Shown: piece by piece, positions 27,100-38,093 of the stretch | Position numbering within the stretch: the first letter of the stretch is position 1 | How the letters are laid out: each line of letters starts with the position of its first letter | DNA from: Streptomyces sp. 6-11-2 | GTDB lineage: Bacteria > Actinomycetota > Actinomycetes > Streptomycetales > Streptomycetaceae | Length of the DNA: 64,000 bases | Assembly (NCBI RefSeq): GCF_006540305.1 | Contig: NZ_BJOR01000001.1 | Coordinates: 5,332,001 to 5,396,000, forward strand | Direction: 5' to 3' | Program-made: the position numbers and the translations under genes | Notes under the pieces: model-generated | What the model saw: only the letters and a program-made list of their open reading frames with translations | Databases searched by the model: none | Told to the model about the DNA's origin: nothing

Positions 27100-29613
27100 A
27101 TGGCGTCCATGTCCGTACTCACGCGCGACGAAGCGCATACCCGTGCCAAGCTCCTCGACGTCCACCGGTACACCGTCGACCTCGACCTGACCGGTGGGGA
27201 CGACACCTTCGACTCCCGGACCGTGATCCGGTTCACCGTACGGGAAGGCCGGGACAGCACGGACACGTTCGTCGAGCTCAAGCCCGCCCACCTGCGCTCC
27301 GCCACCCTCGACGGACAGCCCCTCGACCCGCACGACCTCACCGGCAACCGCCTGCCGCTGAAGAACCTCGCCCCCGGTGAACACGAGCTGCGCGTCGACG
27401 CCGTCATGCGCTACTCCCGCACCGGCGAGGGCATGCACCGCTTCACCGACCCCACCGACGGTGAGACCTACGTCTACACCCAGCTGTTCATGGAAGACGT
27501 CCAGCGCGTCTTCGCCGCCTTCGACCAGCCCGACCTCAAGGCCGTCTTCGAACTCGCCGTCACCGCCCCCGAGGGCTGGACCGTCCTCGCCAACGGCGTC
27601 ACCGAGCACACCGGCGACGGCGTCTGGAAGGCCGCGCCCACCCCGCTGATCTCCACCTACCTGGTCGCCGTCGCCGCCGGCCCCTGGCACTCCGTACGCA
27701 CCGAGCACCGCGGCCTGCCCTTCGGCATCCACTGCCGCCGCTCGCTGGCGCCCCACCTCGACGCGGACGCCGACGAGATCCTCGACGTCACCCGTGCCTG
27801 CTTCGACCGCTACCACGAGAAGTTCGACGAGCCCTACCCCTTCGACTCCTACGACCAGGCCTTCGTCCCCGAGTTCAACGCGGGCGCCATGGAGAACCCG
27901 GGCCTGGTCACCTTCCGGGACGAGTTCGTCTACCGCTCCGCCGTCACCGACACCGAGCGGCAGACCCGCGCCATGGTCATCGCCCACGAGATGGCCCACA
28001 TGTGGTTCGGCGACCTGGTCACCCTCAAGTGGTGGGACGACATCTGGCTGAACGAGTCCTTCGCCGAGTACATGGGCTACCAGACCACCGCCGAGGCCAC
28101 CCGCTTCACCGGCACCTGGACCGACTTCGGCGTCGCCCGCAAGTCCTGGGGCTACGACGCCGACCAGCGCCCCTCCACCCACCCCGTCGCCCCCGACGCC
28201 GTCGACGACACCGCCTCCGCCCTGCTCAACTTCGACGGCATCTCCTACGCCAAGGGCGCCTCCGCCCTGCGGCAACTGGTCGCCTGGCTCGGCGAGAAGG
28301 ACTTCCTGGCCGGCATCAACACCCACTTCAAGCGGCACCGGTTCGCCAACGCCACCCTCGCCGACTTCATCGACTCCCTCGCCTCCGCCACCGACCGCGA
28401 CGTGCACGCCTGGGCCGAGGCCTGGCTGCGCACCACCGGCGTGGACACGCTCACCGCGTCCGTCGACGCCGCGCCCGGCCAGTGGACCCTCGCCCTCGAC
28501 CGCGACGGCAGCCGCCCGCACCGCGTCACCGTCGGCGTCTACGACCGCGACCTGGGCGACGGCCACAGCCTGGTCGTCCGGGAGCGCTACGAGACCGACG
28601 TCCCGCAGGACGGCGCCGGCCAACCCCGCTCCGGCACCCGGCCCGCCCTGATCGTGCCCAACGACCAGGACCTGACCTACGCCAAGATCCGCCTGGACGA
28701 GACCTCCCTGGAGACCGCCCTGCGCGACCTGTCCGGCGTCCCCGACGCGCTCACCCGCGCCGTGGTGTGGAACACGCTGCGCGACATGGTCCGCGACGGT
28801 GAACTCGCCCCCGCCGACTACCTGTCGACCGCCTCCGCCCACCTGCCCGAGGAGACCGACCTGGCCCTCGTCCAGGGCGTCCTGGCCTTCGCCGCCGGGC
28901 AGATCGCCGACCGGTACGTCCACCCGGGGCAGCGGCCCGCCGCCCTGGCCGCCCTCGGCTCCCTGTGCCGCGATCTCATCCGCCGCACCGAGGACGGCGA
29001 CAACCCCGGTCTGCGCCTGATCGCCGTGCGGCACTTCATCGACGTCGCCGCGCACCCGGACACCGTCGCCGCCTGGCTCGCCGACGGCACCGTCCCCGGC
29101 GGCCCCGAACTCGACCCGGAGCTGCGCTGGCGCGTCCTGGGCCGTCTCGCCGTCCTCGGCGCCGTCGACGAGGCCGCCATCGCCCGGGAACTCGACCGCG
29201 ACCCGTCCGCCACCGGCCAGGAGGGCGCCGCCCGCTGCCGGGCCGCGCTGCCCGACGCCGAGGCCAAGCGCGCGGCCTGGGAGTCGATGTTCGCCACCGA
29301 CGAGCGCACCGACCTGTCGAACTACCTGTTCATCGCCACCGCGCAGGGCTTCTGGCAGCCCGAACAGGCCGATCTCGTACGGGACTACGTCCCCCGCTTC
29401 TACCAGGACGCGGTCGCCCTCGCCGACCGCCGCGGCCCCGCCATCGCCGAGGCCGCCGGACGCTGGGCGTTCCCGGTGCACGCCGTCGACGCCGACCACC
29501 TGCGACTGGGCGAGGCCTGCCTGCACGACGGCGCCCCGACCCCCGCGCTCCGCCGCAAGCTCGTCGACCAGCTCGACGACCTGTCCCGCGCACTGCGCGT
29601 CCGGGAGGCGTAG
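27100..29613 (+). CDS. pepN: Aminopeptidase N (M1 family zinc metallopeptidase)
   Basis: Cytoplasmic aminopeptidase that removes N-terminal residues from peptides. The 837-residue length is typical of actinobacterial PepN. Signatures: the exopeptidase motif FNAGAMENPG, the zinc motif VIAHEMAHMWFGDLV followed by WLNESFAEYMGY, and a C-terminal ERAP1-like helical domain. ATG 27100 is used, with ATG 27109 as an alternative start. It probably has its own promoter in the 99-bp gap after chorismate mutase. Streptomyces can carry more than one PepN, so which paralogue this is cannot be decided. Confidence 0.96.
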   Translation: MASMSVLTRDEAHTRAKLLDVHRYTVDLDLTGGDDTFDSRTVIRFTVREGRDSTDTFVELKPAHLRSATLDGQPLDPHDLTGNRLPLKNLAPGEHELRVDAVMRYSRTGEGMHRFTDPTDGETYVYTQLFMEDVQRVFAAFDQPDLKAVFELAVTAPEGWTVLANGVTEHTGDGVWKAAPTPLISTYLVAVAAGPWHSVRTEHRGLPFGIHCRRSLAPHLDADADEILDVTRACFDRYHEKFDEPYPFDSYDQAFVPEFNAGAMENPGLVTFRDEFVYRSAVTDTERQTRAMVIAHEMAHMWFGDLVTLKWWDDIWLNESFAEYMGYQTTAEATRFTGTWTDFGVARKSWGYDADQRPSTHPVAPDAVDDTASALLNFDGISYAKGASALRQLVAWLGEKDFLAGINTHFKRHRFANATLADFIDSLASATDRDVHAWAEAWLRTTGVDTLTASVDAAPGQWTLALDRDGSRPHRVTVGVYDRDLGDGHSLVVRERYETDVPQDGAGQPRSGTRPALIVPNDQDLTYAKIRLDETSLETALRDLSGVPDALTRAVVWNTLRDMVRDGELAPADYLSTASAHLPEETDLALVQGVLAFAAGQIADRYVHPGQRPAALAALGSLCRDLIRRTEDGDNPGLRLIAVRHFIDVAAHPDTVAAWLADGTVPGGPELDPELRWRVLGRLAVLGAVDEAAIARELDRDPSATGQEGAARCRAALPDAEAKRAAWESMFATDERTDLSNYLFIATAQGFWQPEQADLVRDYVPRFYQDAVALADRRGPAIAEAAGRWAFPVHAVDADHLRLGEACLHDGAPTPALRRKLVDQLDDLSRALRVREA

Positions 29614-29933
29614 GCCCTGTCGTCCGGGCCGGTCGTTCCGAACCGGTCGCTCGCCGGCCCGGCCAGGGCGGTGCGGTCGGCCCGCGGCGGCGTGGGCGGC
29701 ACGGCCACCTCCGCCTGGCCGACGTCCCGGACGGTGGCCGTGGTGGCCGTGGCGGCGACCGCTGGACGCGGGCGACGCCGTCGGTGACGCCGGGGCGCGC
29801 CGTGGAGGCGACGGTGCCGTCCGGGCGGGCCGGCCGTCGCTGATGCCGCGCGGGGCCGGTCGTCCGCTCCTAGGCTGCTGGAGTCAGGCTGCTGGAGTCA
29901 GGACGACCGGCCCGAGCCCCCGGAGGCAGACCC
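29614..29933 (+). other. Intergenic region with a 14-bp tandem duplication near a possible promoter
   Basis: 320 bp without a gene. The first two-thirds is GC-rich with short TGGCCG-type repeats. At its end AGGCTGCTGGAGTC is exactly duplicated (29872-29885 and 29886-29899), beginning at a -10-like TAGGCT (29871-29876) about 60 bp before the next start. Confidence 0.5.
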
Positions 29934-30764
29934 GTGATCGCAGTGACCGGAGCGACCGGCAACGTCGGCCGTGCCCTCGTCGAACGTCTCGTCGCCGCCG
30001 GCCGGCCCGTGCGGGCACTGACCCGCGACCCGGAACGGGCCGTGCTGCCCGCGGGGGCAGAGGTCGTGCGGTTCCGGCCCGACGACCCGGCCGCCCTGTT
30101 CACGGGCGTGACCGGACTCTTCCTGTACGTCCAGGCCGCCGGCGGGAGCGGCGCCCTGCTGAAGGCGGCCCGCGAGGCCGGCGTCCGGCACGTCGTACTG
30201 CTCTCCTCCGGGATCGTCCGCGACGGCGCCGACGAGACCCATCCCATCCACGTCATGCACGCCGGAGCCGAGCGGCGGATCCGCGACAGCGGCCTCGCGT
30301 GGACCCTCCTCCGGCCGAACGCCTTCGCCGCCAACGCTCTGCAGTGGGCACCCCAGATCCGTGCGGGGAACACCGTCCGCGGTGTCTTCGCCGACGCGCT
30401 GACCGCGCCCATCCACGAGGACGACATCGCCGCCGTGGCCGAGGGCGCCCTCCTCGACCCCGGCCACGAGGGCGCCGTCCATCGCCTCACCGGCCCGGAG
30501 GCCCTCACCAACGCCGAGCAGGTCGCCGCGATCGGCCGCGCCCTCGGCCGTGACCTGGCCTTCGTCGAGATCCCGCCGGAACAGGCCGGGCCCGAGCTCT
30601 ACCCGCACGTGCCGCCGCACCTGCTCCAGAGCCTGCTGAAGACCTTCGAGTCCGCCGTCGGCGTCCGCCCGGAGATCACGCACACCGTCGAGGGGATCAC
30701 CGGCACCCCGGCCCGCCCCTTCGCCCGCTGGGCCGAGGACCACCGGGCCGGCTTCCTCGGCTGA
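29934..30764 (+). CDS. NmrA-like NAD(P)-binding protein
   Basis: A 276-residue atypical short-chain dehydrogenase / NAD(P)H-dependent oxidoreductase-like protein. It has a Rossmann fold with MIAVTGATGNVGRALVERL at the N-terminus, VVLLSSGIV in the core, and the NmrA-type LRPNAFAANALQW and HEDDIAAVAEGAL. The GTG start is preceded by GGAGGCAG. Members act as redox-sensing regulators or oxidoreductases on small substrates; the role here is unknown. Confidence 0.85.
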   Translation: MIAVTGATGNVGRALVERLVAAGRPVRALTRDPERAVLPAGAEVVRFRPDDPAALFTGVTGLFLYVQAAGGSGALLKAAREAGVRHVVLLSSGIVRDGADETHPIHVMHAGAERRIRDSGLAWTLLRPNAFAANALQWAPQIRAGNTVRGVFADALTAPIHEDDIAAVAEGALLDPGHEGAVHRLTGPEALTNAEQVAAIGRALGRDLAFVEIPPEQAGPELYPHVPPHLLQSLLKTFESAVGVRPEITHTVEGITGTPARPFARWAEDHRAGFLG

Positions 30765-30949
30765 CGGCTTCCCGGGGCGGCGGCGGGCTCACGGGATCGC
30801 CGGGCGGCGGCGGACTCACGGGACCCCAACACGTTTTCCCCGTACGGCAGTACCCACTTTCGGGTTCCGATCGTCGATCTTTCGGGCGCGTCCGGCTTTA
30901 CTGCGTACAAGCTGGAAGTCCCTGCCCCCGCGTCACGGAGGACAGTCCC

Positions 30950-32338
30950 ATGAGCACCCCGCCGCCCCCGGACCACCCCGCCCGCCTCGCCTCCGGTCCC
31001 GACGGCCCGCACGCCCTGCGGCCCCTGCTCGACACCGTGCTCGACGCCCTCGACAGCGGCCGCCGTGCCCGCGGCGGCCCCCTGCCCGCGGGCGGCCCCG
31101 AGGCGGTCGCCGCCCGGGTGCGCGACGCCGTGGGCGAGGTCCTGCCCGAGCACGGCGACCCGGACGCCCTGCGCGGCCTCGTGCACGCCCTCGCCGAAGG
31201 CGCCGCCGACCCCGCCGACCCGCTGTGCGCGGCCCATCTGCACTGCCCGCCGCTCGCCGTGGCCACCGCCGCCGACCTCGCCGTCAGCGCCCTCAACCCC
31301 TCCCTGGACTCCTGGGACCAGGCACCCGCCGCCTCCGAACTCGAAGCCCTCGTCACGCGGACGCTCGCGCACGAGACCGGCCTCGCCGACTCCGTCGTCA
31401 CCACCGGCGGCACCGAGTCCAACCAACTCGCCCTGCTGCTCGCCCGCGAGTCCCACGGCGGCGGTATCCGCCTGGTCTGCGGCGCCAACGCGCACCACTC
31501 CCTGCCCCGCGCCGCCTGGCTGCTCGGCCTGCCCGAACCCGTGATCGTGCCCGCTCCCTCCGGCACCCTCGACCCCGCCGCGCTGCACAGCGTCCTCACC
31601 GGCCTCGGCGGAGCGCGCGGCTCCCTCCTCGTGGCCGCCACCGCCGGCACCACCGATGCCGGCCTCATCGACCCCCTCCCGGAGATCGCCGGGCTGTGCG
31701 CCGCGCACGGCGCCCGGCTGCACATCGACGCCGCCCACGGCGGGGGACTGCTGTTCAGCGAACGCCACCGGGACAAGCTGACCGGGCTCGAAGCCGCCCA
31801 CACCGTCACCCTCGACCTGCACAAACTCGGCTGGCAGCCGGTCGCCGCCGGACTCCTCGCCGTCCGCCACCCCCGCGACCTCGCCGTCCTGCACCAGCGC
31901 GCCGACTACCTCAACGCCGGGGACGACACGGAGGCCGGCCTGCCCGACCTGCTCGGCCGCTCCCTGCGCACCACCCGCCGCCCCGACGTCCTCAAGATCG
32001 CCGTCACCCTCAAGGCCCTCGGCCGCCGCGGTCTCGGCGCCCTCGTCGACCAGGTCTGCGCCCGCGCCCGCGAGTTCGCCGACCTCATCCACGACCACCC
32101 CGGCTTCGAGCTCCACGACCGGCCCACCATCAGCACCGTCCTGTTCCGGCCCGCCGGCGTCACCGACGACGCCGTCGCCACCGTACGCCGCCGGCTCCTC
32201 ACCGAAGGCCGCGCCGTCCTCGGCCGGGCCCGCCTCGACGACCGGCTCTGGCTCAAGGCCACCCTGCTCAACCCGGACACCCGGACCGAAGACCTGGCCG
32301 CCCTGCTGAAACTGGTGGAAGGAAGCACCCCCCGATGA
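30950..32338 (+). CDS. PLP-dependent (group II type) amino-acid decarboxylase, DesA/DABA-decarboxylase-like
   Basis: A 462-residue fold-type-I PLP decarboxylase, probably acting on lysine, ornithine or diaminobutyrate. Features: HCPPLAVATAADLAVSALNP, TTGGTESNQLALLLAR, HIDAAHGG and the PLP lysine in TLDLHKLGWQP (K292). ATG 30950 has GGAGGAC upstream. It overlaps the next gene, a lysine/ornithine N-hydroxylase, by 4 bp (ATGA). This is the DesA-DesB order of desferrioxamine clusters and suggests N-hydroxylated diamine production. No DesC/DesD partner follows and no iron box is visible in the 185 bp upstream. Confidence 0.87.
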   Translation: MSTPPPPDHPARLASGPDGPHALRPLLDTVLDALDSGRRARGGPLPAGGPEAVAARVRDAVGEVLPEHGDPDALRGLVHALAEGAADPADPLCAAHLHCPPLAVATAADLAVSALNPSLDSWDQAPAASELEALVTRTLAHETGLADSVVTTGGTESNQLALLLARESHGGGIRLVCGANAHHSLPRAAWLLGLPEPVIVPAPSGTLDPAALHSVLTGLGGARGSLLVAATAGTTDAGLIDPLPEIAGLCAAHGARLHIDAAHGGGLLFSERHRDKLTGLEAAHTVTLDLHKLGWQPVAAGLLAVRHPRDLAVLHQRADYLNAGDDTEAGLPDLLGRSLRTTRRPDVLKIAVTLKALGRRGLGALVDQVCARAREFADLIHDHPGFELHDRPTISTVLFRPAGVTDDAVATVRRRLLTEGRAVLGRARLDDRLWLKATLLNPDTRTEDLAALLKLVEGSTPR

Positions 32339-33753
32339 ACCATCCCGCGCACCACACCCCCCAGGCCCGCGACCTGGTCGGCATCGGCATCGGGCCGTTC
32401 AACCTGTCCCTGGCCGCGCTCGCCCACCCGCTCACCGGTCTCGACACCGTCTTCTACGAACGGCGCCCCCGCTTCCACTGGCACCCCGGCCTGCTCATCG
32501 AGGGCGCCCGCGTCCAGGTGCCCTTCCTGGCCGACCTGGTCACCCTCGCCGACCCGGCCAGCACGTGGTCCTTCCTCAACTACCTCAAGACCCGCGACCG
32601 GCTCTTCCCGTTCTACTTCTCCGAGCGCTTCCACATCCAGCGCGCCGAATACGACGCCTACTGCCGCTGGGTCTCCGAGAACCTGCCCGCGGTGCGCTGC
32701 GGCCACCAGGTCGACGCCGTCCGCTGGAACCCCGAACTCGCCCTCTTCGAGGTCGACTTCACCCAGCTCGACGCCGACGGCGAAGCGGAGGCCGTCGGCC
32801 GCGCCCACACCCGCAACGTCGTCCTCGGCATCGGCACCGAACGCCATGTGCCCGCCCCGCTCAGGCCCCTCGCCGACGCCCCCGGAGTTCCCGTCGTGCA
32901 CGCCGCCGACTACCTCGGCCACCGCGACACCCTCCTCGCGGCCGGCCACATCACCGTCGTCGGCTCCGGACAGTCCGGCGCCGAGGTGTTCCTCGACCTG
33001 CTGCGCCACCGCCGGGTGGGCGGCGAGCGGCTGCACTGGATCGGCCGCACCGAGGCCTTCGCCCCGATGGAATACTCCAAGCTCGGCCTGGAGCACTTCA
33101 CCCCCGACTACATGCGCTACTTCCACGCCCTGGCCGAACCCGTGCGCGACCGGCTCGTCGGCGGCCAGTGGCAGCTCCACAAGGGCATCGACGCCGACAC
33201 CCTCGCCGCCGTCCACGACGAGCTCTACCGCCGCACGCTGGACGGGGGCTGGCCCGACGCCGTCCTGACCCCCGGCGTCCGGGTCCGCACCGCCGGCCGG
33301 GTCGCCGGCTCCCGGATCGAACTCCACCTCGAACACGTCCAGCAGGGCACCCGCACCCGCCTCACCACCGACGCCGTCGTCCTCGCCACCGGCTACCGCG
33401 AACGCCCCGTCACCCCCCTGCTCACCGGTCTCGACCCCTATCTGCGCCGCGACGGCAAGGAACGCCTCCGTGTCGACGAGCAGTTCCGCCTCGCCCTCGA
33501 CCCGGCCATCACCGCCACCGGCTGCCATGTCTACGTGCAGAACGCCGAACGCCACACCCACGGCGTCGGCGCCCCCGACCTGGGCCTCGCCGCCTGGCGC
33601 AGCGCCACCATCCTCAACGCGGTGACCGGAACACAGGCCTACCCGCTGCCCGCCCGCACCGCCTTCACCACCTTCGGCCTGGAACGGCGGCGGCCCCAGA
33701 TCCCGCCGTCCCGCCAGGTCAGGGCGCTGACGCCCCTGGCGGACGGAATCTGA
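32335..33753 (+). CDS. L-lysine N6-monooxygenase / L-ornithine N5-oxygenase family (DesB/IucD-like)
   Basis: Flavin monooxygenase that N-hydroxylates a diamine or diamino acid, the usual first tailoring step for hydroxamate siderophores. The 472 residues include the FAD-binding GIGIGPFNLSLAALA, the substrate segment FHWHPGLLIEGARVQVPFLA, the NADPH motif VVGSGQSGAEVFLDL and the C-terminal LATGYRERP. Translation is coupled to the upstream decarboxylase through an ATGA overlap. The substrate is probably the decarboxylase product (for example cadaverine or putrescine), which is inference. The next gene is convergent, so the pair stands alone. Confidence 0.93.
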   Translation: MNHPAHHTPQARDLVGIGIGPFNLSLAALAHPLTGLDTVFYERRPRFHWHPGLLIEGARVQVPFLADLVTLADPASTWSFLNYLKTRDRLFPFYFSERFHIQRAEYDAYCRWVSENLPAVRCGHQVDAVRWNPELALFEVDFTQLDADGEAEAVGRAHTRNVVLGIGTERHVPAPLRPLADAPGVPVVHAADYLGHRDTLLAAGHITVVGSGQSGAEVFLDLLRHRRVGGERLHWIGRTEAFAPMEYSKLGLEHFTPDYMRYFHALAEPVRDRLVGGQWQLHKGIDADTLAAVHDELYRRTLDGGWPDAVLTPGVRVRTAGRVAGSRIELHLEHVQQGTRTRLTTDAVVLATGYRERPVTPLLTGLDPYLRRDGKERLRVDEQFRLALDPAITATGCHVYVQNAERHTHGVGAPDLGLAAWRSATILNAVTGTQAYPLPARTAFTTFGLERRRPQIPPSRQVRALTPLADGI

Positions 33754-33788
33754 GGCCGTCCCGTGGAGAAGGAAACCGGTCGAACCGA

Positions 33789-35612
33789 TCAGAACACCGG
33801 CGTGCCGTTACGCGTCAGCTTCCAGTCCAGCGACGCGAAGTCCTTCGGGTCCAGCACGCCCTTCGCCGTGACCCACTCCGCGATCCGGGTGCGGATCTCG
33901 GTCGACTCCGCCCACAGCTCCTTCGCCGAGGCCACGTGCGGGAACGCGCCACCGCCGTTGGCCCGGTAGTTGTTCACCGCCATCACGAACTCCTGGGCGC
34001 CGTCAAGCGCCGCACCGTTGAACGTCAGGTTCTTGATCCGCGAGCCGACCGGCTGGGCGATGTCGATGTCGTACTGGAGCCCCGACACGTAGTCGTAGTT
34101 GTAGTCCGGGCGGCCGCCCGCGTTCGTCAGCTTGTCCACGTCGACCGGCGCGCCGGCGGCCGTCTGCACGAAGTACTCCGCCGAGTACTCCAGGTACGCC
34201 CGCAGTTGGGCACCCGTCATCAGCTTGGCGACCAGCGTGTTGTCGTACACGTACAGGCTCGACAGGTCCCGGATCGTGACGTTGCCGGCCGGGATCTCGG
34301 AGGTGCGCGAGAAGGGGGAGGCCTGCGAGACGACCGGCAGCGCGGCGTACTGCGTGCCCGCCAGCGCGGCCTTCACCACGTCCTCCTGCACCTTGTTGAT
34401 CAGGTCGATGATCGGCGCGTCCTTGTAGCGGGCGTCGACGGTGGTGAGGGTCACCGTCGCCTGGCCGACCACCTGGTTGACGTACTTCACGACCTTCGCG
34501 TGCTGGTCCGACAGCAGCTTGGTGATCTTCGGGTCGTCGGCGACGGTGTTGGCGTTGCGCAGCGAGGCGGAGACCGACTCCACCTCCCACTTGCCCTTGA
34601 CGAACACCAGCTCGATGTCGAAGAGGGAGAGCCGCTCGGCGTAGCACAGCGGCTCCGACAGGACGACCGTCTTGCCGGTCTTGTCGTTGACGACCTTCAG
34701 TTCCGCGATCTCCTTGTGCGCGTGGCCCACCAGGATCGCGTCGATGCCGGGCACCTGCCGGGCGATGTTCGCGGCGGCGTCCTCCACGTACGGCAGCTGG
34801 TCGCCGTACGACGAGGTGCCGGACGTGCCCGAGTGCGCCGAGACGATGACCACGTCCGCGCCCATCGAACGCAGCTTGGGCACCCACTTCGCGGCCTGCT
34901 CCTCCAGACCCGGGAAGTCCAACTTGCCCTGGACGTAGGCCTTGTCCCAGATCGCGATGCCCGGGTTGGTCAGACCCAGCACGGCCACCGTCACCGGGGC
35001 GGCACCCGGCGCGTGGAACTTCTTCATGAAGTACGGCGGGAAGGCCGGCTTCTGGGTCTTGTGGTCCACCGCGTTCGCGCCGAGCAGCGGGAAGTCGCAC
35101 TGCTCCTCGAACTTGCGCAGGGTCTCGATGCCGTAGTTGAACTCGTGGTTGCCGAGTGCCACCGCGTCGTACCCGATGGCGTTCATGGCCTTGGCCATCG
35201 GGTGCACCGGACCGCGCTTGGCGGTGATCGGGTCGACCTTCGCGTAGTAGTACGTCAGCGGAGTGCCCTGAATCGTGTCACCGGCGTCCAGGAGCAGCGT
35301 GTTCTCGCGGCCCTTCTCCTTGCGGACCTGGTCCACGAGCGTGGAGACCCGGGCCAGGCCCTGGGCGTTGCCCGCCGCGTCGCTGTACTCGCCGTCCTTG
35401 AAGTAGTCCCAGTTGAACACGTGACCGTGCAGGTCGGTCGTGCCCATGACGGTGAGGGAGTAACGCTTGCCCGGCTTCTCGGGCGACTTGCCCGCCGCGG
35501 CAGCGGCGGCGGGCGCGGCCTGGGCCGCCGGAGCCGCCACGGCGCCGGCCAGCGCCACCCCCGCCCCCGTGGCGGCGGACTTCGTCAGGAACTTCCGGCG
35601 GTTCAACGGCAT
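33789..35612 (-). CDS. Tat-exported 5'-nucleotidase / 2',3'-cyclic phosphodiesterase family
   Basis: Extracytoplasmic metallophosphatase that scavenges phosphate from nucleotides. The 607 residues begin with a twin-arginine signal (NRRKFLTKSAATG, hydrophobic stretch, then AAPAAQA). The metallophosphatase domain has GTTDLHGHV, DAGDTIQG, GNHEFNYG and GHAHKEI, and the 5'-nucleotidase C-terminal domain follows (YRANGGGAF). ATG 35612 has GAGGAG 9 nt upstream; a longer upstream frame is discarded because it has no signal sequence. It is divergent from the SIMPL gene and convergent with the N-hydroxylase gene, with no obvious terminator in the 35-bp gap. Confidence 0.94.
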   Translation of the reverse strand: MPLNRRKFLTKSAATGAGVALAGAVAAPAAQAAPAAAAAAGKSPEKPGKRYSLTVMGTTDLHGHVFNWDYFKDGEYSDAAGNAQGLARVSTLVDQVRKEKGRENTLLLDAGDTIQGTPLTYYYAKVDPITAKRGPVHPMAKAMNAIGYDAVALGNHEFNYGIETLRKFEEQCDFPLLGANAVDHKTQKPAFPPYFMKKFHAPGAAPVTVAVLGLTNPGIAIWDKAYVQGKLDFPGLEEQAAKWVPKLRSMGADVVIVSAHSGTSGTSSYGDQLPYVEDAAANIARQVPGIDAILVGHAHKEIAELKVVNDKTGKTVVLSEPLCYAERLSLFDIELVFVKGKWEVESVSASLRNANTVADDPKITKLLSDQHAKVVKYVNQVVGQATVTLTTVDARYKDAPIIDLINKVQEDVVKAALAGTQYAALPVVSQASPFSRTSEIPAGNVTIRDLSSLYVYDNTLVAKLMTGAQLRAYLEYSAEYFVQTAAGAPVDVDKLTNAGGRPDYNYDYVSGLQYDIDIAQPVGSRIKNLTFNGAALDGAQEFVMAVNNYRANGGGAFPHVASAKELWAESTEIRTRIAEWVTAKGVLDPKDFASLDWKLTRNGTPVF

Positions 35613-35749
35613 GGCTGGTTCTCCTCGTGAACAGGTCGATGACGCGCGTAGATTCTGGCGGGCCCGGGCGAACCGCAACACCCCCGGAAGGTTGCGATCT
35701 GGTGACCGACAGGCGCGAAAAACAGGGCACCGGTGACAGAGTGGGACGT

Positions 35750-36469
35750 ATGACCTCAGCCCCCGCACCGGAACCCGTCCCCGCCGTCCCCTACGGCACC
35801 CCCGACGCACCCCGGATCGCCGTCCGCGGTGAGGCACACCTCGAAGTCGACCCCGAGATCGCCCGTATCGGCATCACCGTCACCGCCCGCGGCAAGGACC
35901 GCCGTTCCGCCCTGGACGACCTCACCCGGCGCAACGCCCGCGTCCTCGACCTCGTCAAGTCCTACGGCCAGGCGGTCGAACACCTGGAGACCGGCGCCTT
36001 CTCCCTCGCCCCCGAACCGGCCCGGCACGGCCGCGGCGAGCGCGTCCGCACCTACCACGGCGCCGTCCGCCTCACCGCCGAACTCTCCGACTTCACCGCC
36101 CTCGGCGAACTCGCCACCCGACTGGCCGACTTGGAACTCACCCGGGTGGATGGTCCCTGGTGGTCGCTGCGCCCCGGCTCACCGGCCCACCGGGAGGCAC
36201 GCAGGCAGGCCGTGCGGGAGGCCGTCCAGCGGGCCAGGGAGTACGCCGAGGCGCTCGGCACCACGCTCACCGCGCTCGTCGAGATCGCCGACATCGGAGC
36301 GGAGAGCGCCCCGTTCCGGCCGCAGGCCCCCGGACGGATGCGGGCGACGGCGGCCTACGGAGGTCCGGCGCCGCAGGACGAGACCGCGCCCCTGGACCTC
36401 GAACCCGAGCGGCAGCACATCCACGCGCAACTCGACGCGCGATTCACCATGGCACCGCCCAGACTGTGA
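35750..36469 (+). CDS. SIMPL (DUF541) domain protein
   Basis: A 239-residue protein with the SIMPL fold: an N-terminal AVRGEAHLEVDPEIARIGIT and the central TYHGAVRLTAELSDFTAL, plus helical QAVREAVQRAREYAEALG. There is no signal peptide or anchor, so it is probably cytoplasmic, unlike many periplasmic members. ATG 35750 follows GGGAC. Function is unknown. The divergent 137-bp region before it is shared with the 5'-nucleotidase gene. Confidence 0.85.
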   Translation: MTSAPAPEPVPAVPYGTPDAPRIAVRGEAHLEVDPEIARIGITVTARGKDRRSALDDLTRRNARVLDLVKSYGQAVEHLETGAFSLAPEPARHGRGERVRTYHGAVRLTAELSDFTALGELATRLADLELTRVDGPWWSLRPGSPAHREARRQAVREAVQRAREYAEALGTTLTALVEIADIGAESAPFRPQAPGRMRATAAYGGPAPQDETAPLDLEPERQHIHAQLDARFTMAPPRL

Positions 36470-36615
36470 TTACGTCAGTTGCGTCTTCCGGTCCGCGAAC
36501 GGGGCGAACGCTCGTCGGAGTGCCGCCCCCCACAGTTCAACAGTTGTCAATACTCCTTCATTCAAAGGTTGTTGAGTAGTCACGTCGTACCAATCGTCTA
36601 CCCACTGGTAAGGCC

Positions 36616-36621
36616 TAGGCT
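36616..36621 (+). promoter_or_regulatory. -10 element implying a leaderless pyk mRNA
   Basis: TAGGCT lies 6 nt before the pyruvate kinase ATG (36628), so transcription would start at or next to the A of ATG. No Shine-Dalgarno sequence is present. No good -35 hexamer is seen at 17-18 bp. Inferred from spacing. Confidence 0.45.
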
Positions 36622-36627
36622 CACATC

Positions 36628-38064
<1,437 letters not shown>

Positions 38065-38093
38065 AACTTGCGACCTTGGATTCGGAGGAAACG

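Noticed and set aside
30765-30949. Iron box upstream of the decarboxylase/N-hydroxylase pair
   Set aside because: No sequence approaching the DtxR/IdeR consensus; only a direct repeat CTTTCGGG and short palindromes are visible.
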